Below, one piece after another: positions 26,231 through 38,989 of a stretch of DNA of 64,000 bases. The stretch is from Aphis gossypii (lineage: Eukaryota; Arthropoda; Insecta; Hemiptera; Aphididae), in contig NC_065531.1 in NCBI RefSeq assembly GCF_020184175.1, positions 84,476,604-84,540,603 on the forward strand, in the 5' to 3' direction. Below the pieces are notes generated by a model. That model worked only from the letters and a program-made list of their open reading frames with translations. It was not told where the DNA came from and did no database searches. Each line of letters starts with the position of its first letter. The first letter of the stretch is position 1. A program made the translations under genes and the position numbers.

Positions 26231-28690
26231 ACTAAACCATTATATTAATTTAAACCTAAATCGTCCATTATCTTAAGTCATATGAAAGATTATTATTATT
26301 TATTATACATACGTATTACGTACAAATAGTAATTTGCAACCACTATTGTATCTTCTCTTTATATGCATGAGTATTGAGTATACTTCTGATATATGTTTGG
26401 GTTTTATATGATCATAGAATATCATATTTTTTTATTAAAAATATCAACAACATTTCTATTTATCTTGAACATTATAACACAATTTCAACACATAATTACT
26501 TTTTGTTGATATATATATATATAATATACTTAATACTTATATAATATGTATTTATAAAGACTTAAAGTTAGATTCAATTCCAATAATTTAACTGTTTATT
26601 TTTATTGAAAGTGAACTAAAAGTCACGTTTTGTTTCAATGACTGCATGTGTACAGACTGACATTTTCTACAGACACTACAGACAACAGCAGGGAATTAAT
26701 TAAAATGCGGGTTCGACTAAAGCTCTATTTTTGTGTTTTTTGGTGGGACCTGACCTCATCGTAAAATTAATTAATTATTTTTCACCACGTACACCAATTC
26801 AGTAAAAATCGAAAATAGCACAACGTACCAAGTAAGTTTTATAAAAATAGGTATAGGAGTCAATCGAAATTACATGTTCAACATTTAACAAGTGACACAA
26901 TTCAAACTAAAAAAAAATAACCATTTACTAAAAACCGTCATCATTTTTTTTTTTTTTTTTTATAGAGATAAAAATATAATATTTGCATTATTTATAATCA
27001 AAACTTATTGAAATAATAAAAGAAATTATGTTTATTTTAGTAAAAAAACAAAAGTATAAAATAAATTGTTCATTCTCAGAATAAAATGTTGACAATGTAG
27101 ATTTCAATAATATAAAAATTAAGATAATAATGAAAATATATTAAAACTTAAAGTAAAAAAATAAATATATATAAATATATTATGTGGGACGTGATTTGAT
27201 CAAATATCACAACATATATCATTTTATGTTTCGGAATTTTTTTTTATTTTTTACGTTGTAACAGGTCTTGATAGGAAATAATGAAAATGCAAAAGAATTC
27301 AATATTATAGTTTTAAAGAAAAATTATTTATCATATTTTATTGTAGCAGATACCAAATTTTAGAAATAATCCTAAAGATAAATTCAGAAATCACTATTTA
27401 GTGGCTTCAAACGTAGGGATCTGTAGTAACATGTAAATTCGATGTATGTTCTATTATTGCTACACTTAAAATAATTTATATTCCATCTGTGATCGATGGA
27501 CTGTTAACGAATAGATGAAAAACGGCGTACCTGCTTCACATCAAAACTCCATGCATAGAATATAATATTTAGTATGGTACAAGAGGTAAAAGTTAAGGTC
27601 AGGGCAATTATACGAACGTTGTGACGCGTAAGTAATACTTGTAGATAGTATGCGAGCGTGAATTCAAAAACGGTCTTCAAAAGACGCGTAATATCTTACG
27701 ATAGTAGTTATATAGGATATAGTATATATTATGTAATACCTAACAATGTCTTAAATCAAACAGTTTTCTTCCTTTTTTTTTTAAAAATTCATCGTATTTA
27801 ACGATTTATTTCAAAAATGTACCAATTATTGCACAAATACAAAAATTTTAAGTTTAAAATTATGAAAACAACTTATTAAAATGCATTATACTTTTAAAGT
27901 TGATCAATATATCTTTTTATAATGGGTAATTTTACTAATTTTATTGTTTTATATAATATCAATACCATACACAAACTCTATATCATATTTACGAAATGTG
28001 ACGTACATTATATTTATAGCATTAACTAAGTGAATTTTTAAGAAGCTAACCCTCTATTAAATATTTATTGGAAAGCCTGTCACGAATTTTTTTTTTCAAT
28101 AAACTAACAAATGGTTAAAATCCAGTATGTTACAAGGCTATTTTTAAAATCTAAATATGCTCAATATCGAAAGAGATATTGTCGAATTAATAAATTGAAA
28201 AAATACTGGAAATATTGTCGAATACGTTACTTCCTACGCAATATTGACTTAGATTTCACAGTATACACTCACGACCTACACACAAGTTTCAATATACGTA
28301 TATACACTTATACTTGGATTGACATGAGGTAAATGTTAAGTGCTCAATAATAAAACCATATAATACCTTATAATTACAATTTTATTATTTAAACGTTATT
28401 AAACCGAATGGTCAACCAATTATTTTTATCGGTCTTAGGCATATAGTTATACATTATTAATACTATAACATTTTATAATAAATTTAAATACAGAAAATTC
28501 GTATTGAAATTAAATTTAAATAATTTATTGATTAAAACGATATATAATTATATGTACAATAAAGTCACTTGAAAATACGTACAAAAACTTTTTAGTGGGG
28601 TATAAGGGAAATTTCCACACAGATAACCTAATCCTAATAATTGTGCCTATAATGGTGACGATCGAATATATTATTATACAAAATAGTATA
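26231..28690. other. AT-rich spacer with two more complex patches
   Basis: Mostly A/T-rich with a T run near 26946-26960. Patches at about 26620-26830 (containing AATTAATTAATTATT homeodomain-type cores at about 26766-26780) and 27480-27720 (containing TTAAGGTCA, a nuclear-receptor-type half-site, at 27593-27601) have ordinary complexity and could be enhancers. No coding frame is convincing. Confidence 0.4.
26509..26523. repeat. (AT)7 microsatellite
   Basis: Short simple repeat. Confidence 0.8.
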
Positions 28691-29613
28691 CACGTATGAC
28701 GTATGATTAGCGCTTTCGTCGGCCGCGTGCTATTCGACTAGTTCACACGACGTACTCATAAACAGGACAAAAAACGTTGAATAAAAAACAGAAATTCGAC
28801 GATCGGCACTGGCACCTAATTATTTTAAACGGTAAAACGATATTCTAAACACAAGCCGTAATTTAAACGGCACGGACGAAAAACGGTCTGGGAGGCCGTG
28901 AGGATGAAAAGTTTTATAGTACGTCACGCGTTGTTCTGTCTCGCGAAAGTAGCTGAGCAGCTCGCCGAAATCCAGGTCTCCTCTTTGAATATTATTAAAA
29001 TAATTATTGTTAATGTATACGCATTTATTATTATTACTATTATAAAACGCGTATTTTATAATATTTTACCTGCTCGTCGACGATTTGTTTTGTCGGCCGC
29101 CGCCGTTCGCATGCGCGCGCGTGTGTGTACTGCCCGGCAATAATAATTAGACTTGCCGCCGCCCTCGTGACCAGAGCATAACCGGACGTCGTTTGTTGTG
29201 TACACCGTACAGCTATAATTATAACGCACACACAACAGCAACAGCTACCGGCCATCGGGTCCGGTCTGGTCGGGGAAAACGGGTGTGCTGTGTATGTTAT
29301 AATATGCGCGCGATGTCTATTGCAGGTCGAATTGCCGAGATCCTAAGTCCTAACCCGCACGGTCTAAGCGCACGTACTCATCACGTACGACGTGCGTTCC
29401 TTGTAATATTAATAATATTATGTGGAAACCCAACAGCGGTCGTCGTGGACCGGTTGTCGTACGCGCGCGTCAAGTCCCATATTTTGAAAAATTTTGATCT
29501 CCGTTTGACACCGTGTGATTACCCGCCGTTTCAATATATGTTAATATTCTATAGGCAGACAGCGCTCCACTATATTATAATATCATCGTCATACCGAAGT
29601 GTGCGCATAATTA
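28690..29613 (+). promoter_or_regulatory. CpG-rich island, candidate promoter or exon region
   Basis: Strong CpG clustering (for example 28710-28725, 29080-29125, 29250-29280, 29345-29475). It contains an ATG-led frame at 28898-29143 whose first part (MRMKSFIVRHALFCLAKVAE) is protein-like before it degenerates, and a plausible 3' splice site (TCTATTGCAG, AG at 29324-29325). A 158-codon frame (29193-29669) crosses the island but runs into the adjacent transposon, so it is not a gene. The island carries an 18-bp sequence also present in the island at 60.6 kb. Strand is tentative. Confidence 0.35.
29202..29219. repeat. 18-bp motif shared with 60605-60622
   Basis: ACACCGTACAGCTATAAT occurs identically at 29202-29219 and 60605-60622, each inside a CpG-rich island. 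A related 12-mer, the reverse complement of TGTACACCGTAC (29199-29210), is at 62565-62576 in another island. With 7 G/C positions in an AT-rich window this is hard to explain by chance. It may be a promoter element or the core of a dispersed repeat. Confidence 0.6.
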
Positions 29614-29615
29614 TA

Positions 29616-30266
29616 CAGGGTGGTGATTCTTTTGGAGACGGACGTTCGTTTTCTCGAAAAGCATTATAACGTCTTTGGTGTAATGCATCATTATTCTTTA
29701 AACAATTTAAACTTTTCACGAGACAAAATTTATGATATTATATTTATTATCTTTTTTTTTTTTTTTGAGTTCATAACTTTTTTAATGACAGCATACTATT
29801 TTTTTTTTTTTTACGTCGTATTTCAAAACAGAATATTTTCTAAGAATTTCAGTACATAAAAGTCAAATTTCAAACGAATAGTTAATAAGTTATAATTTAT
29901 TATTTAAAGTTTTGACTAGGAAAGTAGTGGACCAACATTGGGTAGGTCACCTCTGGCCATACAACTCTATCGTCTAAACTTTAAAGTTTAAATATACGTA
30001 TTTTTAATTTGAGTACACTCGTTCGATATTCAATTTTTATACATTGCATTTCATAGAAACACAGGAGTATGCAATTAAAAATGTATCCTATATCACATAA
30101 AAAATCAAAACTTGCTAACAAATTTATGGTTGTAAAAAAAAAAAATAAGCGAAATATCCTAGTGTAACATCAAATTATGTAAAAAAAAAAAAATATTTCC
30201 AAAAACCATATAATATACGCATACTTCACTAGATAATTAGTGTTTACTGTTTGAATAATCACCCTG
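29616..30266. mobile_element. 651-bp MITE-like DNA transposon with CAGGGTG inverted repeats
   Basis: The left end CAGGGTGGTGATTC (29616-29629) matches the inverted right end CAGGGTGATTATTC (read backwards from 30266) at 12 of 14 positions. Both ends are flanked by TA (29614-29615 and 30267-30268), the target duplication of Tc1/mariner-superfamily elements. The interior has no transposase. It is A/T-rich with T/A runs (T15 at 29752-29766) and a 16-bp perfect palindrome at 29975-29990. It is therefore a non-autonomous element that would need a transposase supplied elsewhere. The superfamily is inferred from the TSD and TIR style only; the divergent ends suggest moderate age. Confidence 0.75.
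29975..29990. repeat. 16-bp perfect palindrome inside the MITE
   Basis: TAAACTTTAAAGTTTA is self-complementary over all 16 bases. It may be incidental or part of a subterminal structure of the element. Confidence 0.6.
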
Positions 30267-31594
30267 TATGTGTTTTTTTTTTTTTTTTGATCATCTTACG
30301 AAACCTCGTAGACCTGTTTTAGAGATGCTTGAAAATAAAAATAAATGATCGTATTTAATATACCTACACGTCTCGAGTGTAACGTTTTGATTAACTATAC
30401 GGTTATTCTACGACGGGCTATTATCCACCTGCTTCTGTCCACCGAATTCCGACGATCCCAGTTTTCATCGTCAAATTATATAATCACTGTAGCGTACAGT
30501 CGAAATTTAAATCATCAGCGATGTAATAAACGGCCCGATGTCGTTAACTGCATATTATATGTATATTAATATATTCATATATTGTGTCAGACATAAAAAT
30601 TGTGGAATGTTAAAATCAAAAGTGTTAACTTCAATAAATTAGTTATACATTAATAATATGTTAATAATGTCTCTGTGGAAAACTAACATGAAAAGATTAT
30701 AAACTATTATTTAACTTTACATTTATAAATATATTTACTAGTGCTAAATCTTTCCAAGTTCAATTATTATAAAAAATTATATTTTCACTTGATTTATATT
30801 ACTTAATATTTTATTATGAGCTATTGGTGTAGACTATGAAAACACATATGTATGCATAATAGCTAGTTAATATTAGAGAACTCTAGACAGTTAGGTATGT
30901 AGTCGATTAAATGCATATTTCGTAGTAAATAGTATTAATTGAAATAACTATATCAATAATAATTATAGAACTTCTTGGAAATGAAAATTTATTTCATTGA
31001 AATAAATATTCAAAATACTAATTAACATAAATTGAAGAACAAAAATTGGTTACTATTATTAATTACTATGGAATAAATTAATATAACTTATTATATTTGT
31101 AATCCAAAAAACAGCTGATGTTTATTCTCCAGTTTAAATTTATTAATAATTGATCAAATTAATAACTGTTCGCATAATCTTTTAAGGATAGTTATTAATA
31201 TTAGTTTACTTCAACAATTACCTGTGTAATATAGATCTGTCAAATTACGTAATAAGTATAATAAAATGTACAATATTCAAACATATTTAAGATGTATAAA
31301 AAAACGTATTATACAATTTTAATATAATAGGATAGTCTTTGTATTCAATAGATGTGTAGCAATGTTTTTTAAAATGTGTCATATTATGTTATATGATTTT
31401 ATTTTAATTTTATGAATAAAGATAGTATCGATAAAATCTATACACATTAATTACAACATGTATACGAATACGAAAATAATACACGTAATAAGTCGATGCT
31501 CAAATGAATTGGATTCGTAGAAAATACTTAATTTTGCTTTGCTTTTGGCATTTATTATTTCTTTAGAAAAGATAATTTTAAACTATTAAAAAGG

Positions 31595-31620
31595 CGTCTA
31601 AAGTATTTACGCTTTAGGCG
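31595..31620. repeat. 9-bp inverted repeat, 8-nt loop
   Basis: CGTCTAAAG (31595-31603) pairs with CTTTAGGCG (31612-31620) over nine positions with one G-T wobble. It is GC-richer than the surroundings and forms a tidy short hairpin. Function unknown. Confidence 0.5.
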
Positions 31621-32324
31621 ACGAGTTAGATTTTCTGGGAAAGTGATGAAAGAATAAGTGTTATTATAAAATCATGCATCTCGTGCAAGAAGTTTTCGAA
31701 TTTTAAGGTCTACATAAGGTTGCTAGCATATTAACATCGATAATAACACCAGAGCAAATTTATTTTAATTGGAATTGCTAAAATATACAGATGTTAAAAT
31801 TATTTTTAATTTATTTATAACTTATAAGGTGTATCTTTTATAAAACGGATACATTTTAATTCTCCAAATATTATTTAAAATTCTAAATCAATCATCAAAG
31901 AAAATATACTGTTGATTTTACTATTCACGATAATAATTTTCTAGCATCAATAAAATATATTATTTAAATAGCTTTAGACGAACAAAAATATGAAATTACG
32001 ATAAGGTCGTAAATCTTAATTATACTCAACAATGTTCTAGTGATTTCTAAGCAAACAACTGAATTATACTCTGTAACATTTTCCATGTTGCTTTCAAAAA
32101 TTTAAAATAATTATACAATACTTGGTTTATTAGAAATGATTTACTTTTTTTCATTTTATCATATTATCCCGTCTCCCTAATCAATTCAATTTTTGTTTGA
32201 ATTGTTTGATGTAAATATATAATATATAAAAAAATCTTATACAATCTTTACATTTTTGACCGCTAGGTAAACATTTTTCAACCACAGTAAATTGTTATTT
32301 TTAAATTCAAATAGGTAGGGGTTA

Positions 32325-32385
32325 AATATATATTTATATATAATATACCTATATATATATATATTATATATTTAATATACTATAA
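32325..32385. repeat. TA-rich low-complexity tract
   Basis: Alternating TATATA blocks interrupted by CC, capable of several self-complementary folds. Confidence 0.7.
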
Positions 32386-32421
32386 TGGTTGTATAGTAAC
32401 CAACTTTGATAATATAATGCG

Positions 32422-32445
32422 ATTATTATTATTATTATTATTATT
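32422..32445. repeat. (ATT)8 microsatellite
   Basis: Eight uninterrupted ATT units. Confidence 0.9.
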
Positions 32446-34430
32446 CTATGATAATATTTTTTTTTTTTTTTAAATAAGTATTTCACATCACCACAGCTTA
32501 TGTATTATAAATTTTTTTTTATTAGTTTATTTATATTCTGAACCTTTGATCATTTTGTTATTTATTTTTACGAGAGGTCGAAAATTCTAGATTCTCAACG
32601 TTTATTTTAACCAATGCAGACTAAACAAAATAAATAAACTATTCTTTGTTAAAAAATGTAAATAACATAATTAAATTTTAAAAAAGATTTCATCAGATAA
32701 TAACACTATATTATATAGTAAATTCGTCCCATTGAGTAATTACGTTTCCGAAATATTTTTAAATCAAAATGACCAGTTTGTTCGAGCACAATTGAATTTG
32801 CCATATTTTTTTCACTTGTTGGAGATAAATGAAACGCTGATTGCTGTCAAAGAACTGAATATTTTGCTACGCTTAATGATGCTAATTGCTAATATTAACA
32901 TACATTTTTACACGTTAAAAATCATTATTACGCTTTTGTTACACATAAATTAACTATTGTTTGAATTTTGATATAATAATAAAGTTATTTTATATTTCTT
33001 TTTGTACACTATAAAAATCAAATAAATTAAGTTTATTTTTGCCGTAATATTGTCATGCTAAAATACCACTATAATTCATATTTTTAAATACCAATAAATT
33101 ATACCAAAAACCTAATTTCGATCCAGAAAAATCACTATTTAAGTTTTTTTTATAGAGTAATTACGATTTCAAAAATATAAAGTCACAATTTTCTTAAAAG
33201 CGTTTAAAGTTCATGTTTTCATGAAATTGTGAAATTATATTATAATTAGTTTGAAATGTATAATTGATATGTAATTTTAATAGCTATAATACTAAATTCT
33301 TGACAATTTAATTTACAATTTAAGCATTGACTTGATATTATTTATTGGGATTTTTCGATGTTTCAAAGTTAAGAAAATTGGAAATTTAAACGAAAAATAA
33401 AGGGTTTTATTTATTATTTTGTAGTTAAAAATTGCATATTTCATGTTTAATATTACATTATTTTTTTTTTAATATTTACACTTAATTTAAACCTTTAAAT
33501 TCTATGAAACTTTTTATACCATTTCATGGTACGCAGTATAATATAAGTTGTAAACTATAATTCAAATGATATAATAATATAGTACAATAAAATACATGGG
33601 ATATTTCTGAGATCAAGTAGTTTAACCTACAATATTATTAATAAGAAAAATGAACTACTTTAAATTAATATAAATAAATTATAAAATACAATTAGAAGTA
33701 AAAATTGACTTGCCATCTCTGACTAGAATCGTTTTTTATATACAATATATCATAATTTATTACATCTATTAAAGTGACCTACCTCAATGTAGAAGTACAT
33801 TCTTAACCTACTATACCGCAGAATGACTGCCGGTTCTTAAAATCAAATCTTATCTACCGGACTATGTTATAATCCTTCATTAGTATTAATAAACCTTAAG
33901 GATTTTATCAACTAAACGATAATACTAATAATTTTAATAATGGATTGAAATATTTTTAAATAGCTATGCGCCATGCTCAAAATGTAACACACAGTGAACA
34001 CGTAATAAATTGAGATATTGAACAAAACTTTTTAAGTCCTCGTTTATACATTTATTGCATTTACTATAGAGAATACTTACCAGAAAATACCTATGTGCTT
34101 GGTTTTTTTTTAATTTAATTTAAAAAAAAGTCTTTAAATAAATGGCTTCCAGTTGACTTCACATAATGACAGCTATTAAAAGAACGAAAAAAAAAACATC
34201 TACCAAACAGGAATAATAACGTATAAATTTAATAACGCAGTTTTTTTTCCACAAAATTCACGATAAACGTCATAATATTGCGACGCATTACTAATTATTT
34301 AAACCGAAAGCTTTAAGAACTGTTTGGTTTCTAACTTATCCTAACCCAGAAACATAATTTAGTGGATACGCAAAATAAAAATTTTATGAATGACAATCGT
34401 TTCACATTTGACTCAAATACTACGCCCGTG

Positions 34431-34950
34431 AATACCAACTTTTATACGTATCACACTCGCACGTTATAGTCCTTATTCCAAGTCCCGACCAATTTGATGA
34501 AGATTCTTAACACACAGAGCGTCACACGTGCATCTTCGATATTATTATCCTCGACTGATATAATATTCACATCCCAGACAATAGTAAATATTATAGAAGC
34601 AAACGTTACAATCCATGACGTCGTTCCCGTGCCATTATTGAAGACGGATACCATTACATACATATATAATAAAACCTAACTCTCATATATATATATATAC
34701 GGTTTAGTGTATTTCGAACTGCCGACGACCATGCCGAACGACTTCTCCTTTTCACCTCCACCCGTGTGACGCTGTGATTCGAACGTGCTATGTTTACGAA
34801 CGTCGGTAGAACCTCTGGCCTTGCATTAATATTGCTATTATATTATCATATCGTTATCGGTTTTCCGGACATTCTGCCACACTACTGACGTTTATTATGC
34901 CATAGATATGGCACAATCGATTGTATTATTACTGGCAGTGTTCAAGTGTC
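34431..34950. promoter_or_regulatory. GC-richer segment, candidate enhancer or exon
   Basis: Moderate rise in G/C and complexity. Overlapping frames are open on both strands: 34497-34679 on +, reading MKILNTQSVTRASSILLSST at its start, and 34451-34663 on -. Both are protein-like but overlap antisense, so at most one could be real. No consensus splice context was identified. A TA repeat at 34687-34699 lies directly after the + frame. Confidence 0.25.
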
Positions 34951-35640
34951 GTTTTCTCGTAGTAATATTATTATTACTATTGTTTTATTAATATGTAAAA
35001 GTATCAATAATGATTATATAATATTATTACTGTACTAATGATCGCCAGACTCCTAAATAACCACAATATAATTATAGTATACCGTTATGGAACATTTAAG
35101 TATAGTGATAAATACAAAGTAGCAAGTACTGGTTAACATAGCAGGCAGGTCTTCTAACTTAGGCAAAATATTGGTTCAATATACCACAATTATATACATA
35201 ATCATTTAAGAAACTATTTTGGATACGAAGATAATTTCTAGAAATTTCATTTTTACAAAAATAAAAAATAAATAAATAAATAAAACTAACGATAATATTA
35301 GTTTGAAATAATAATAATAATACATTCAACTAAAAAATAATATTACTAACAAAAAACTGAAAATAAATAAAAATGAATTAATTCAGGTACGTTGATTCCT
35401 GATTCAGAGTTATTGAAAGAAAAATCCAAGTCGTTGTTCTATTACGCAATATCGTGGAATAGATGAGAAAAATAAGTCTTTCAATTTTTGGCTAAGTTAT
35501 AATTTTTTCCTTGACAATAATAGGGAAGTAGATATTTGTTTTCTTATAACAAATAAAAAAAAAAAAAACTATACCATTTTATATTGTTGTTCATATTAGA
35601 TCTAAACATTTGGAGTTTCCATTGCCTTTAATGTACAGAA
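34951..35640. other. AT-rich spacer
   Basis: Holds an AAAT-type repeat (35265-35286) and an ATA run (35307-35322). No gene seen. Confidence 0.6.
35265..35286. repeat. (TAAA)n microsatellite
   Basis: Tandem AAAT/TAAA units. Confidence 0.8.
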
Positions 35641-36090
35641 AAGACTTAAAAGTCTTAGGGTGAAAAGATCAATATACTTCCCCTTTATTTCGGGTAAACC
35701 AAAAACACACACGAGGAAGAAAAAAAAACAACGAAAACTACGGAGCAATGATGGAAATAGCAACGCAACAAACGGATATCCGTAGACCGAGGACAGACGT
35801 TATATTCTGCATCTCCCTCTTTCCCCTCTTTCCCGGGTCAACCTTACCGGCGGGCACGGGGGTTAAAGGGGAAATGCGAATATTTCCAACGGGATAAAAA
35901 CATGATCAACGACAAATGGATGATGGCCAATATATAATGACGACCGATGCAGAAGTCGGGTGAAATACGAAATTGAATTTTATTGATCTCGTGTGTATAT
36001 ACATATATATATAAATAAATAAATATATAATATATAAGAACCATTTTGTCAAATTGCCGATGAACAAGCACTCCCCATGTGTACATTAAA
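35641..36090 (-). promoter_or_regulatory. GC-richer patch with a minus-strand splice-donor-like site
   Basis: Around 35740-35890 the sequence has polypyrimidine blocks (CTCCCTCTTTCCCC) and CpGs. On the minus strand a frame (36086 down to 35844) ends at CGCCG|GTAAGG, a good donor match (GT at 35847-35846). The translation upstream of it (rich in Tyr and Ile through a TATATA tract) is not convincingly coding, so this may be an untranslated exon or nothing. Confidence 0.2.
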
Positions 36091-38250
36091 TATTAATCAT
36101 ATATTCTTGTTGTGGTACTCGGACATTGCTACAGAATATACTGAAGACGGTGAGAAAACAAATGCTGACACTAATATTCGATTCCATTTCCCGTAAAGTT
36201 GATTTCACTATTTTTACTACTACGTGTGTTACTTTAATAACATTTATGTTAACAAATTGTATTATGAGAAAATTAAATAAATGAATCTGAAATTGTAACA
36301 TGCAAATTTGTTATTTATATAGTTTAGATAGCAATGAGTTTTTTTTTTTTTTTTAAAAAATCATTATTGAAAGACGATGGGACTAGTACAATAAATCAGT
36401 AAAAAAAAAAAATTATAATCTGAGTTTTAAAATTTATATTTATAGTTTTATAATTACATATTTACACAAATAAATTCATATAAATGTATCATTAAAATAG
36501 AATATTATCAATTGAAAAAATTGAAAACCTAACTTCTATTACATTTTTATTCTACCGTACCCACTAAAAAAAAATATATATATATATACTACTATTAGTA
36601 TTATAATACTAAGTCAATCGTTCATTGATTAGAAGTCAACATTTAAAATTAATGATTTAATAATACAATTATTACTTCCAAATATGATTTAAAGAATTTT
36701 GAAGGACGGTGTATAATTGTGTATAGTTAGATGCCTACCTAGAATTAATTCCGGAACTCCAAGTTTATAAAAAGTACCAAATAAATTTAAAATATAGTAT
36801 TATGTATATTTATATATTAAAATTATAATATGTTCTATATTTCATAAACCACAGTGTAAAAGTTTTGTATGTTAATTATAATTATTTTTAATATTTTAGA
36901 AGTTTTAAATAATTAATTAGTTTAATAATTCATTGTTGTTGAATTATTAATACCAGTTTACATTATATTATAATATAATATATATAAATATATATGGTTT
37001 TATATGAGACTGAACTATTAAACAGTTGAACTTACCATAATACAATGTACATGATTAATGTTAAAGTATTATAAACATTCTTTGTTTTATATTTTGTTTT
37101 ATTTTAGCCATATATGTACATAAAAATAAACAATTAATATTTTAAAACAATTTCATAAAATATACTAAAAGGCAAAAGCTATTTAATTTATTCATGTGCT
37201 CTTCGATCTTCTTTCAAATAATAAATAGAATTTTAAATATCTTTTCTATTTCATATACAATTTAATGACACTTTAAAATTGTAATTTTTTTTTTCAATCC
37301 ATTAGGCACATTTTTATAGTAAAAAAAAATGATTTAAAGTTTTAAGTTGCTTAAGTTGTTTAATACATTTAATAAAGTTGAATATGTGACATTAAATTTA
37401 TCTTCATAAAAAATATATAGCAGTATATTACACTATTATAAACATAAAGCTGGCAAGTAAACCAATTTTTTAACTTTGTAAATTAAGTTAATATATAAAA
37501 ATGTACTTTATTTTTAAAGTTATATGCTTTCTCTCCTAAAAATAATAATAAAATAGTTCAATTTAGTTAGTAATTAGTTATCTACATTTATTTTAACTGA
37601 ATAAGTATTTAAAATCTATGACAAATCACAATAAATAAATTAAAAAAAAAATAAAATAAAGTAAAATAGGTGAATATAAAATTGTATACATATTTGATTA
37701 ATTAACAACAAATATTTCATAAATAGATTCCCTCAATTTCTATAGATTAGGATTAAGTATAGACTATAGAGCTAATACTAATAGAAATGATTTATTTAAG
37801 ATAGTTAATTTTTCAATATATCACAGCACCAATGATTTTTTACAAGTCAAATTGATATATCTATTATATTAGTGTTATTATGGAGAAATTAGAAATTAAT
37901 GTATCTGAACGATCTTTTCAATTAAAATTTATACAGCGTTGTGATTAAACATTATTTATATTATTTCAATCCTTATTGAAATCTATAAATGGAGAATTCA
38001 AAAATTTAACAGTCTATAATAATTATTTAATAATAACAGTTTATTATAAAGTAATAATTTAAATTAATCTATAAAATAAGTCTTATATTATTATAGGTAT
38101 TATTTATATATGATATTCTAGCACTTACGTCTTAAAAATAAAATTTAATCTATTACATTTTTTTTTTTTTACAGCCTTTGAAACATGCATTATGTTTAAT
38201 TCAATGTTATTACACTATTTTTATCGCTAGTACCTAAATATTTAGCTTTT
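36091..38250. other. AT-rich spacer
   Basis: Very A/T-rich with poly-T/poly-A and TA runs (for example 36574-36589). No gene seen. Confidence 0.65.
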
Positions 38251-38892
38251 AAGAATACAAATACAAGCTGATTGTATCCATAACAGAACGTTTTGATCTA
38301 TGTTCGGAACAGCTTGCGGTCAATCACAACATATTCGACGACCTGGAAAAAAAATAATGATAACAATCAGTATTTAATATCAAAATAACATAAATCGTTC
38401 ATAATCGCGATTCGTGATTGTAGTAATGTACACGGTAGGTACGTGAAATTAAAAATTAATGTTACATGATATTCCAATGACTAATTGAGTGGTCCGGGTT
38501 TGTTTTAATATTAATATATTGAGTATGTAGTAGGTATAAGCACAATTTATTATACACGAGTATATTACATAGGACGTGTAGGACTACGTTTGAACCATAT
38601 AAAAATATAAAACGTACATATACGATTTTCGTAATTACACGCCAGTTTGTATATAATATCTAATAACGGTAAATAAAATTATTATAATTTCAATAAATAT
38701 TAAAATATGTATATTAATATAATATTTATAAATAAAATAATAGTTCAGGTTATAGTTTATATTATCGTGAGGTACATACTTACATCGAAGGAGCTAGTGT
38801 CTCAGACAACAGGCAAACAGGATTATCGTATAAGTGTTTTCCTGAAGCGATATTTTTATCAATGATTTTAAACAAATAGTTATCGACTACAC

Positions 38893-38913
38893 ATTATTAT
38901 TATTATTATTATT
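38893..38913. repeat. (ATT)7 microsatellite
   Basis: Seven ATT units. Confidence 0.9.
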
Positions 38914-38989
38914 ATACATTTTAAGAATGTAATAATTTCACCGTAAATTACTATGGACATTTATTAATGTCGTACAATTAGGATCGTTG

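Larger units (their letters stand above)
30269..34430. other. AT-rich spacer with several small repeats
   Basis: Begins with a T18-like run (30272-30289) beside the MITE and a somewhat more complex patch (30345-30560). After that it is A/T-rich, with a hairpin at 31595-31620, TA-rich palindromic sequence at 32325-32385 and an ATT repeat at 32422-32445. A 73-codon frame at 32732-32953 is protein-like in parts but starts at TTG and matches nothing. No gene is supported. Confidence 0.5.

Noticed and set aside
29193..29669. 158-codon + frame
   Set aside because: It runs through the terminal repeat of the MITE at 29616 and matches no family. Long frames are expected where CpG-rich DNA lacks stops.
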